From Rhizobium sp. CF080 (lineage in GTDB: Bacteria; Pseudomonadota; Alphaproteobacteria; Rhizobiales; Rhizobiaceae): 64,000 bases of DNA. The DNA lies in NCBI RefSeq assembly GCF_000282095.2, contig NZ_AKKC02000004.1, forward strand, positions 558,001-622,000, in the 5' to 3' direction. Below the pieces are notes generated by a model. It saw only the letters and a list, made by a program, of their open reading frames with translations. It had not been told where the DNA came from and did no database searches. Shown piece by piece: positions 52,448 to 59,713 of this stretch (positions are counted from its first letter, which is position 1; each line of letters begins with the position of its first letter). A program made the translations under genes and the position numbers.

Positions 52448-53287
52448 ATGTCTGCACGGGAACAGACCGCACCGCTGAATTTCTACCGCCGCGGTCGCAC
52501 GCCGTTCTTCGCCTCGCGGATGGACCAGCGCTTCTCCTGGTGCTGCTACATGCCCAGTGGCTACGACCCCGCCGGGGAAACTGTGCACCCGCTTGCCGTG
52601 CTGGTTCACGGGAGCCTTCGCGATGCCGATATCCTGCGCGACGAATTCATCGACTTCGCGGAGGAACAGCAGTGTGTGCTATTGGCGCCGCTCTTTCCGG
52701 CCGGTATCCACGACCCGGAAGACCTGCATAACTACAAACACATGATCTATCATGGCATCCGCTATGACCTCGTTCTGCTCGACATGATCGAGGAACTGGC
52801 CGCCCGCTACCGCGTGCGCAGGGACAGGGTGCTGATGCACGGCTTCTCAGGCGGGGCGCAGTTCGCCCACCGTTTCCTCTATCTTCATCCAGGCAGGCTT
52901 CGCGCCGTTTCGATAGGGGCGCCCGGGACCGTCACCTTGCCCGACGACAGCGCCTCCTGGTGGGTCGGCATCAAAGGCATGGAAGAGATATTCGGTCAGC
53001 GGTTCGACGTGGAGGCCATGCGCCGCGTGGCGGTTCAACTGGTCGTCGGTGACGCGGATATCGAAACCTGGGACGTGACGGTGGGGCCGAAGTCACCCTT
53101 CTGGATGAATGGCATCAACGACAGCGGCGATACGCGTGTGGAGCGCTTGCACACGCTGGAAAAGCGGTTGAAGGCCATCGGCATCGAGCCGCGTTTCGAC
53201 ACCGTGCCGGGCGTCAGCCATGACGGGACTGGCATTCAGGGACCAGTGAAGGCCTTCTTTTCCGGCATTCTCGCCGGCAAGGACTGA
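52448..53287 (+). CDS. Alpha/beta hydrolase (esterase-like)
   Basis: A 279-residue hydrolase. The nucleophile elbow is GFSGG near residue 137, the oxyanion strand LAVLVHGS lies near residue 55, and a C-terminal SHDGTGI supplies the likely histidine. No signal peptide is seen. It resembles poly(3-hydroxybutyrate)/feruloyl esterase-like cytoplasmic proteins, but the substrate is unknown. It is the last gene of the operon, 24 bases after the deformylase-type gene. Confidence 0.82.
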   Translation: MSAREQTAPLNFYRRGRTPFFASRMDQRFSWCCYMPSGYDPAGETVHPLAVLVHGSLRDADILRDEFIDFAEEQQCVLLAPLFPAGIHDPEDLHNYKHMIYHGIRYDLVLLDMIEELAARYRVRRDRVLMHGFSGGAQFAHRFLYLHPGRLRAVSIGAPGTVTLPDDSASWWVGIKGMEEIFGQRFDVEAMRRVAVQLVVGDADIETWDVTVGPKSPFWMNGINDSGDTRVERLHTLEKRLKAIGIEPRFDTVPGVSHDGTGIQGPVKAFFSGILAGKD

Positions 53288-53355
53288 GGCCGGCCGCTGG
53301 TTCGCCCGTTCGATGCAGAGGTTGCGGCAGAGGATGCGGGATGCCATTCCGGCCT

Positions 53356-54300
53356 TCAATCCTCGATCCGGCTGGGCGTGACCGCCGCGCCGGCAGGCGA
53401 GCGACTGAGATGCCGGAACAGGATGGCGGAGGCCAATTTGCGGTCGTCGGCGTTTATCGCCTCCAGAATGGCCAGATGGTCGCGTGCGGCTTTTCGCACA
53501 CCGGCCTCGCTCAATTCCGCGAATTCGGCATATTCGGTCATGCGTCGCAAGCTGTTCTGCCTCCGGATGGACTGTATAAGGAAACGGTTGTTCGACCAGG
53601 AAACGACGGTTTCATGAAAGCGGGCATTGGCTTCGAACCACGCCGATCCCTCGATCGAAACGAGGGGCGCATTGAGAAGCGCCGTCTGTTCGCGTTCCAG
53701 AGCTTCGAGTGCCTCGGGATCGGCGCGGAACGTGTCCTCCATAACAGCGCCGCATTCGATGATGGCGCGGAAGGCATAGCTTTCGTTCACCGCCTGGCGG
53801 TTGTCGAGGCATTCTGCAAAACGCCAGCCATGGCCGTCACGTCGTTCTGCCAGTCCCTCCGCGGAAAGCCGCATGAGCGTGCGGCGCACGATGCCGCGCG
53901 AGGTGCCGAAATGTTCCAGGATCTCGGTTTCGGAAGCTTCGCTACCGATCAGTCCGTTGGCCCGAGCATGCATGATCTGCCGGTAGAGCGTGTCCACCTC
54001 GGAGGGCGGCACGAACTCGTCCACGTTCTCGCCCGCCGCCGGTGGCCGGACCAGCGTGAAGCCGCGATTGTCGGTTTGGGCGACTGTGCCCCTTTCCGCC
54101 AGAAATTGCAGGACCTGTCGGACGGGCGTACGGGAAATGCCGAACTCACGGGCCAGCGCGGCATCGGAGATCTTTTCGCCCACCGCCCAACGTCCGGTGC
54201 TGATGATAGGCATAAGCTTGCGGGCAACTTCGATCTGCAAGGAACTAAGCCCACCTGTATCCAATCCGTCCTGTTCCGGTGTTGCGCCCTTTGTGTTCAC
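53356..54300 (-). CDS. GntR-family regulator with two winged-helix domains and an FCD-type domain
   Basis: A 314-residue regulator of unusual architecture. The first winged helix is at about residues 20-85 (ALAREFGISRTPVRQVLQFL), and a second, weaker winged helix lies at about 105-160 (ETEILEHFGTSRGIVRRTL, then GLAERRDGHGWRF). The C-terminal all-helical domain has the FCD-like RFHETVVSW and DHLAILEAI. It is convergent with the hydrolase operon and divergent from the asparaginase cluster. TGTAT-N5-ATACA upstream (54340-54354) is a candidate autoregulatory site. It could regulate either side. Confidence 0.82.
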   Translation of the reverse strand: MNTKGATPEQDGLDTGGLSSLQIEVARKLMPIISTGRWAVGEKISDAALAREFGISRTPVRQVLQFLAERGTVAQTDNRGFTLVRPPAAGENVDEFVPPSEVDTLYRQIMHARANGLIGSEASETEILEHFGTSRGIVRRTLMRLSAEGLAERRDGHGWRFAECLDNRQAVNESYAFRAIIECGAVMEDTFRADPEALEALEREQTALLNAPLVSIEGSAWFEANARFHETVVSWSNNRFLIQSIRRQNSLRRMTEYAEFAELSEAGVRKAARDHLAILEAINADDRKLASAILFRHLSRSPAGAAVTPSRIED

Positions 54301-54339
54301 GGTGGATCAATCCCTTACGGCATAGAAAAATGATTTATA

Positions 54340-54354
54340 TGTATCCATAATACA
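54340..54354. promoter_or_regulatory. Palindrome upstream of the double-HTH GntR gene
   Basis: TGTAT-CCATA-ATACA is a perfect 5-bp inverted repeat with a 5-base spacer, 40 bases before the regulator start, in an AT-rich stretch. Its symmetry suits FadR-type GntR proteins. Confidence 0.5.
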
Positions 54355-54484
54355 AAAATACGCTGACATCCAAAGGAGATTTCGTTTTGTGAAACTGAAA
54401 CCAGCAGCCTCTGGTATGCGTGGTCCTTCGCGCGGCAATTGCCTGAAGGAGGTTCAAAGAGCGGCCCAGCGTTACCAATTCCAC

Positions 54485-54526
54485 TTGTTTGGCGTCGACA
54501 AACCTTTTAGAAGACGTCAGACGTCT
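54485..54526 (+). promoter_or_regulatory. Promoter and 15-bp palindromic operator before the asparaginase-family gene
   Basis: A weak TTGTTT (54485-54490) and TAGAAG (54508-54513) are 17 bases apart. AGACGTC-A-GACGTCT (54512-54526), a perfect palindrome about one central base, starts inside the -10 element. A 14-of-15 half-for-half match lies upstream of the ABC importer operon at 56438-56452. The UTRA-type GntR gene between them is the likely repressor. Confidence 0.65.
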
Positions 54527-54557
54527 ATTGTCATTTATTCCGGTGCCACGAGGCCGC

Positions 54558-55556
54558 ATGCGCAAGCCCAAGATCGCAATTATCGGCACAGGAGGAACAA
54601 TCAGTTCCCTTGCCAACCATCCGCTGGAGATCCTGAACTATGGCGCCAGCGGCTTGCTCGACTGCGATGCCGTGGTCGCGATGTTCCCCGTATTGAACGA
54701 ACTGGCGGACATTCTTCCGATCCCGTTCAAGGCGGTTCCGAGCTTCAACATCTATTATCCGGAATGGCGGGACCTGCTGCGGCTGATACGGGATACGGAA
54801 AGAGGTAATCCGGATCTGGACGGTTTCGTCATACTGCACGGAACCGGGTCGCTGGAGGAAACGGCCTATTTCCTGTCTTTGACTGTCGAGACGGCGAAAC
54901 CCGTCATCATCACGGGGGCACAAAGGCCGCCGAGCGCGCTTTCCAGCGATGCCGGCCTCAATCTTGCAAACGCCGTGCGCGCGGCGGTCGATCCGGCGTG
55001 CCGGGATATGGGCGTGCTGGTTCTGATGAACGACGAGTTGCATGCTGCGCGGGACGTTACCAAGACTTCCACGCTGCGGCTGGATACGTTCCGGTCGCCC
55101 GATACGGGTCCGCTCGGGTTTGTCGACGGCGATGCCGTCACGATCTATCGCAAGGCGCTGCGCGGACGGGCGCCGGCTGACCGGTTCGATATTTCGAACC
55201 TGGAGGAACTTCCACGAGTGGACATTCTCTATTGCTATACCGGGTCGGACGGTGCGGCCGCCCAGGCTTTCGTCGAGGCTGGCGCGAGGGGTGTGGTCTC
55301 TGCCGGCTTCGCGCCCGGCTACACCGGAGATGCCGATGCGGCTGTCCTGAGCAAGGCGGTGCGGGAAAATGGTCTTGTCGTGGTGCAGGCTTCCCGCGGA
55401 GGCAGCGGCCGGACGTTCGAGAGTGCCCGCGCCCGGGACAGCGGGTTCATCCCCGTCGACAATCTCAATCCACAGAAGGCGCGGTTGCTGCTTGCTTTGG
55501 CTTTGACAAGAACCTCTTCCTCGGAGGAGGTAGCCCAATTGTTCCGTTTCTACTAG
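54558..55556 (+). CDS. Asparaginase-family amidase with altered substrate amino-group pocket, FraE-like role proposed
   Basis: A 332-residue L-asparaginase-fold protein, cytoplasmic in appearance since no signal peptide is present. The nucleophile T14 (GTGGTIS), T96 (HGTGSLEETAYFL), the aspartate of ALSSDAGLNLANAV and K169 (DVTKTST) are kept. By eye against E. coli AnsB as I recall it, Q59 is F63 (VPSFNI) and D90 is G97 (HGTGS instead of HGTDT). Both of those residues hold the free alpha-amino group of asparagine, so an N-substituted asparagine substrate is plausible. GAGG precedes the ATG at 54558; an upstream ATG at 54489 is not supported. Fructose-asparagine loci contain an asparaginase (FraE). 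Confidence 0.85.
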   Translation: MRKPKIAIIGTGGTISSLANHPLEILNYGASGLLDCDAVVAMFPVLNELADILPIPFKAVPSFNIYYPEWRDLLRLIRDTERGNPDLDGFVILHGTGSLEETAYFLSLTVETAKPVIITGAQRPPSALSSDAGLNLANAVRAAVDPACRDMGVLVLMNDELHAARDVTKTSTLRLDTFRSPDTGPLGFVDGDAVTIYRKALRGRAPADRFDISNLEELPRVDILYCYTGSDGAAAQAFVEAGARGVVSAGFAPGYTGDADAAVLSKAVRENGLVVVQASRGGSGRTFESARARDSGFIPVDNLNPQKARLLLALALTRTSSSEEVAQLFRFY

Positions 55557-55587
55557 CTGTGGAGACGGCCGAATGCGTGGAGTTGAC

Positions 55588-56319
55588 ATGACTAAATTGG
55601 TAGGCCGGGAACGAACCGTCGTCGCCCGTATATGTGATGGCATATTGGACCTTATTAAAACAAAAGAGCTCGGTTTGGGTGACAGGCTTCCCAGCGAGGA
55701 GCGCCTTGTCGAGGATTTCGGGGTGGCCCGGCCAACACTTCGCGAGGCGCTGAAAATCCTCGAACAGGACGGCATCATCCGCACGGAACACGGCCGCGGG
55801 CGCTTTGTCATGGCGGGGGCAGCGCTCCACATTGAACGCCCGATTACGACCTTCGAAAGCGTAACCGACATGGTGGAGGGCTATGGTTACTCCACGACGA
55901 CGCAGCTTTTGAAGCTGACGGAAATGGCTGCGGATGATGAAATCGCGTCCGGCTTGCAATGCCTGAGTGGAACGCCTGTCCTGCGGATCGAACGTCTCCG
56001 CAGCGAAGGAACCCGTCCGATCCTCTATTCGATCGATTTCATCAAGGCCGAAACAGCAGGCAATGCGATCAGCACGATCGACTGGTCCGGATCGCTGGTT
56101 CAGATCCTCCGCCGCAGGGGCGTGGCGCCCGTCGCGTCAACCGCAAATGTGTCTGCAACACTGCTGCCTGCCGATGCCGTGAAGCATTGGAAACTTGCAG
56201 ACTTCGGACCCGTGTTGCTGGTGACGGAAACGTGCTTCACAGCTGAGGGCACGCCCATTCTTTTTGCCAAGGACTATCACCACGGTAAGTATTTTACGTT
56301 CAGCTTTGCCAGGAGGTGA
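55588..56319 (+). CDS. UTRA-type GntR regulator (HutC/FraR-like)
   Basis: A 243-residue HutC-subfamily regulator. The winged helix (residues about 8-70) contains LPSEERLVEDFGVARPTLRE, and the C-terminal UTRA ligand domain has VLRIERLRSEGTRPILYSIDF and a late TPILFAKDYHHGKYFTF. UTRA proteins often bind phosphosugars or amino compounds. GGAG lies six bases before ATG 55588, so this is preferred over ATG 55573. It lies between the two 15-bp palindromes and is probably the repressor that releases both operons on binding a pathway intermediate. Confidence 0.87.
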   Translation: MTKLVGRERTVVARICDGILDLIKTKELGLGDRLPSEERLVEDFGVARPTLREALKILEQDGIIRTEHGRGRFVMAGAALHIERPITTFESVTDMVEGYGYSTTTQLLKLTEMAADDEIASGLQCLSGTPVLRIERLRSEGTRPILYSIDFIKAETAGNAISTIDWSGSLVQILRRRGVAPVASTANVSATLLPADAVKHWKLADFGPVLLVTETCFTAEGTPILFAKDYHHGKYFTFSFARR

Positions 56320-56409
56320 ACGGCATCCCGCGTCCTGCTGAGCGGATAGCGGCGCCGCACGGATTCCGTTCCAAGCTCTCGGTTTTCGCCTACCGTCCGT
56401 ACAGCCCGC

Positions 56410-56452
56410 TTGACAGTATTTCATTTTTATTGTTGTTAGTCGTCTGACGTCT
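56410..56452 (+). promoter_or_regulatory. Promoter and operator before the second polar amino acid ABC operon
   Basis: A perfect TTGACA at 56410-56415 lies 22 bases upstream of AGTCGTC-T-GACGTCT (56438-56452). This matches the palindrome at 54512-54526 except for the third base and the free central base, and would overlap the -10/start region. AGGAGGG then precedes the ATG at 56502. Confidence 0.65.
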
Positions 56453-56501
56453 TTCGTCTGGAGAGCGTGCCATCCCGAGGCGCGCAGGAGGGAACCGAAA
56501 T

Positions 56502-57281
56502 ATGATGATGACCGCGCCCTACATTGCCCAGTCTTCGACCGTTGAAGCTCCTCTGAGTGTCGAAATGATCGGAGTGAGCAAATGGTACGGTCATTTTCAG
56601 GTTCTCGACTCCATCGACTTCAGTGTTCGCCGCGGCGAGAAGATTGTCGTCTGCGGTCCTTCAGGATCGGGAAAGTCGACGATGATCCGGTGCATCAATC
56701 GTCTGGAGGTTCATCAGCAGGGCGAGATCCGCGTTAACGGTATCGTGTTGACCGACAATGTCCGCGTCATCGACCAGATCCGTCAGGATGTCGGCATGGT
56801 TTTCCAGAGCTTCAATCTCTATCCGCACCTGACCATCCTCGAAAATTGCGTATTGGCGCCCCGCTGGGTCAAGGGCGTGTCGCGCAAGGAAGCGGAAGAG
56901 CGGGCGATGGGTTATCTGGAACGCGTGCGCATCCCCGATCAGGCAGGCAAATATCCTTCGCAGCTCTCAGGCGGCCAGCAGCAGCGTGCCGCGATCGCAC
57001 GTTCCCTGTGCATGAACCCTGACATCATGCTGTTCGACGAGCCGACATCCGCGCTCGATCCGGAGCTCGTCCGGGAGGTCCTGGACACCATGGTCGAACT
57101 CGCCCGCGACGGCATGACCATGGTCTGCGTCACCCATGAGATGGGCTTTGCACGGCAGGTCGCCGATCGCGTCGTGTTCATGGATCGCGGCCGCATTGTC
57201 GAATCCGCTTCTCCGAACGAGTTTTTCGGCAATCCGAAGGAAGAGCGTACCCGCAATTTCCTCAGCCAGATCCTGCATTGA
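56502..57281 (+). CDS. Polar amino acid type ABC transporter ATP-binding protein (GlnQ-like)
   Basis: A 259-residue ATPase. Walker [21 protein letters not shown]-loop [12 protein letters not shown], signature [15 protein letters not shown] and Walker [15 protein letters not shown] are all intact, with VTHEMGFA as the switch region. The start has three consecutive ATG codons after a strong AGGAGGG site. It is the first gene of the operator-controlled operon that runs to the right edge, so the importer is co-regulated with the C-N lyase and deglycase genes. Confidence 0.93.
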   Translation: MMMTAPYIAQSSTVEAPLSVEMIGVSKWYGHFQVLDSIDFSVRRGEKIVVCGPSGSGKSTMIRCINRLEVHQQGEIRVNGIVLTDNVRVIDQIRQDVGMVFQSFNLYPHLTILENCVLAPRWVKGVSRKEAEERAMGYLERVRIPDQAGKYPSQLSGGQQQRAAIARSLCMNPDIMLFDEPTSALDPELVREVLDTMVELARDGMTMVCVTHEMGFARQVADRVVFMDRGRIVESASPNEFFGNPKEERTRNFLSQILH

Positions 57282-57378
57282 GGAGCATTTTCGCGCGCCG
57301 TTACGGCGTGCGCAACGAGAATGTCGGACGGTCAACGTTCGCATCGTGAAACGAACACCAGCCAAAGGGAACAAGTGA

Positions 57379-58230
57379 ATGAAAATACCATATCGGACTA
57401 TTCAGCGGGTCCTTGCGTCGGCGGCTTGTGCCGCTGCCGTTTTCCTTCAGGTCCCGGCCCAGGCGCAGGAGCTTCCTCCGCTCCCGGCAGCGATCAAGAG
57501 CGCAGGCGTTCTGCGCTTCGGCGTGAAATGCGACTCTCCGCCATTCGGCTCGACCGGCTCTGACGGCAAGCCGATGGGCATCGAAGTGGAAATGGCCAAG
57601 CAGATCGCAACCTATGCCTTCGGTTCGCCGGACAAGGCGGAACTGACCTGCGTCACCAGTGAGGCGCGTATCCCGTCGCTCAATGGTGGCAAGATCGATC
57701 TCATCCTTGCTACCCTCGGCAAGTTCCCGGCCCGCGAAGAGGTCATCGACTTTTCCGCCATCTATTTCTGGGGCACCAGCAATGTCATCGTGCCGAAAGA
57801 CAGCCCGGTGCATAAGCTCTCGGATTTCGCGGGCAAAACCATCCTGATCGTCAAGGGTGGCTCTCAGATCAAGTGGCTCCAGACCAATATCCCCGACGTC
57901 AAGATGCTGCAGCTCAACACGACGGCGGACGGCGTGCAGGCATTGCAGCAGGAGCGCGGTGACGGCTTCGTCGGCGACGGCGGCCTGATCTGGACGCTCG
58001 CCAGCAACTATCCAGCCCTTCGCGTCATTGACGAAGGGTTGGATCTCGGGGTCAATGGCATCGGTCTTCGCAAGAACGAGCCAGAACTGAAGGCCTTCGT
58101 CAACGCGGCCCTCGCCAGGCTGAAGGCCGACAAATTCTATGACGCGGCCGCCAAGAAATTCATCGACAACGATCTGGTTCGTCAAGCCATGCTGAAGGGT
58201 TTCACGACGGAGCCTCCGGCACTCAAGTAG
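57379..58230 (+). CDS. Polar amino acid type extracellular solute-binding protein
   Basis: A 283-residue periplasmic receptor (SBP_bac_3). The signal peptide is cleaved near PAQAQ-E. LRFGVKCDSPPFG, GIEVEMAKQIA and KIDLILATLGKFPAREEVIDFS fit the family. Its ligand is probably an amino acid conjugate. AAGGGA precedes the ATG. A stem-loop follows the gene at 58243-58270. Confidence 0.9.
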   Translation: MKIPYRTIQRVLASAACAAAVFLQVPAQAQELPPLPAAIKSAGVLRFGVKCDSPPFGSTGSDGKPMGIEVEMAKQIATYAFGSPDKAELTCVTSEARIPSLNGGKIDLILATLGKFPAREEVIDFSAIYFWGTSNVIVPKDSPVHKLSDFAGKTILIVKGGSQIKWLQTNIPDVKMLQLNTTADGVQALQQERGDGFVGDGGLIWTLASNYPALRVIDEGLDLGVNGIGLRKNEPELKAFVNAALARLKADKFYDAAAKKFIDNDLVRQAMLKGFTTEPPALK

Positions 58231-58242
58231 AACCGCTTCCAC

Positions 58243-58270
58243 GCCACTGGCGGCTGAAACCGCCGGTGGC
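58243..58270 (+). repeat. Stem-loop between the binding-protein and permease genes
   Basis: An 11-bp stem (GCCACTGGCGG / CCGCCGGTGGC, one G-U pair) with a 6-base loop CTGAAA lies in the 74-base gap. No T-run follows. Like the stem at 4752-4786 it probably sets the ratio of binding protein to permease transcripts. Confidence 0.6.
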
Positions 58271-58304
58271 CCTCCTCCATCGATTGTCGATAGGCGTTTG
58301 AGAC

Positions 58305-58964
58305 ATGGACTGGGTTTACATCTACAAGGCGTTGCCCGACCTCATGAACGGGCTGGGCATGACACTGCTCATCAGCGGCGTGGCGATCTGCCTGTCCCTT
58401 CTATTGGGCGTGATCGGTGCTGCGCTGCGCACGAGCGGTATCCGGCCCTTGGAAATGCTGGTGACCGGCTATGTCGAATTCATCCGTGGCACGCCGTATC
58501 TGGTGCAGATCTTCTTCATCTTCTACGGTCTGCCGAGTATCGGGCTCAAGCTGTCGATCTTCTGGTCCGGCGCTCTCGCGCTCACCATCTGGGCGAGCGC
58601 CTTCCATATCGAAAGCTTCCGTGCCGGGCTTGCCGCGGTTGGGCAGGGTATCCGGGATGCCTCGGCCTCTCTCAGCCTCAAGCGCTGGCAGCACGCATGG
58701 TTCATCGTGTTGCCGCTCGCCCTTCGGGCTGCCCTGCCGTCGGCGATGAACACCATCGTCGCGACGGTCAAGAATTCCTCCTATCTCCAGGCGATCGGCC
58801 TTGTCGAACTGACCTTCGTCGCAGTCGACCGCATCGCCTACGAATTCCGTACGGTCGAGATGTTCGCCTCGATTTGCGTCATTTACCTGTTTTGCGTGTT
58901 CATTCTCTCCGGGCTCGGCCATTGGCTCGAACACCGCCTCAACCGTCCTTTCGCCGGGAGATAG
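58305..58964 (+). CDS. Polar amino acid type ABC transporter permease (first)
   Basis: A 219-residue HisMQ-family permease. It has GLGMTLLISGVAICLSLLLG near the N-terminus, YVEFIRGTPYLVQIFFIFY and an EAA-loop region around VGQGIRDASASLSLKRWQ. There are about five hydrophobic segments. It pairs with the gene three bases downstream. Confidence 0.9.
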   Translation: MDWVYIYKALPDLMNGLGMTLLISGVAICLSLLLGVIGAALRTSGIRPLEMLVTGYVEFIRGTPYLVQIFFIFYGLPSIGLKLSIFWSGALALTIWASAFHIESFRAGLAAVGQGIRDASASLSLKRWQHAWFIVLPLALRAALPSAMNTIVATVKNSSYLQAIGLVELTFVAVDRIAYEFRTVEMFASICVIYLFCVFILSGLGHWLEHRLNRPFAGR

Positions 58965-58967
58965 GCC

Positions 58968-59702
58968 ATGCTGCTCCTTGAATACAAAACCTTTCTGCTG
59001 GAAGGCCTCTATCAGACGCTGCTTCTTTCCCTGGTCGTCGCGTTCGGTGGCAGCTTGGTCGCCATCTTTCTTTCCTTCGGATTGACACAGCAATCGAAGG
59101 TCGTCAGCCGCCCGTTCTATCTTGTCGTTGAAGTGTTGCGTGATATTCCGCTGATGGTGGCGGTGCTGCTGACCTATTTCGTGCTGCCGAATATCGGACT
59201 GTCGCTCGATCCCTTCTGGTCGACATCGCTTTCCATTTCGCTCTGGGGCGGTGCCAACGGCGCCCAGATCATCCGCGCAGGCCTGATGTCCGTGCCGTCG
59301 GCCCAGCGGGAAACCGCCGCTGCCTTCGGCCTGCGTTCCTGGAAGGGCCTCGTTTTCGTCATCCTGCCGCAGGCCATGCCCGTCATCCTACCGCCCTATG
59401 TCAGCCTCTTGACGTCGCTCGTCCAGGCGACCTCGCTCGGCGCCGTGGTCGGTGTGCACGAACTGCTGCGTTCTGCCCAGGTGCTGATCGAACAGACGAC
59501 GATCTCCCGCGGCGGCAGCCCGGCATTTGTCGTCTACGGTTTCATCCTCGTCATCTATTTCGTGCTGTGCTGGCTTATCTCGCGAGCGGGACGGGTGTTG
59601 GAGAGCCATTTCGCAAGGCCCTATGCCAGGCAGCCCCACGCGACCCGCAAGTCCGATGTCACGGTGATCGCGGCAAAACCGATCGACCTGACCAACGCCT
59701 GA
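58968..59702 (+). CDS. Polar amino acid type ABC transporter permease (second)
   Basis: A 244-residue HisMQ-family permease, three bases after its partner. YLVVEVLRDIPLMVAVLLTY is the loop-plus-helix block seen in these proteins, and RETAAAFGLRSWKGLVFVIL the EAA loop. The C-terminal tail of about 30 residues is polar. Confidence 0.9.
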   Translation: MLLLEYKTFLLEGLYQTLLLSLVVAFGGSLVAIFLSFGLTQQSKVVSRPFYLVVEVLRDIPLMVAVLLTYFVLPNIGLSLDPFWSTSLSISLWGGANGAQIIRAGLMSVPSAQRETAAAFGLRSWKGLVFVILPQAMPVILPPYVSLLTSLVQATSLGAVVGVHELLRSAQVLIEQTTISRGGSPAFVVYGFILVIYFVLCWLISRAGRVLESHFARPYARQPHATRKSDVTVIAAKPIDLTNA

Positions 59703-59713
59703 AAGACTGACCG

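Noticed and set aside
54389..54557. Possible upstream coding sequence or start for the asparaginase-family gene
   Set aside because: It crosses the promoter/operator, has no family similarity and the family opening is at 54558.
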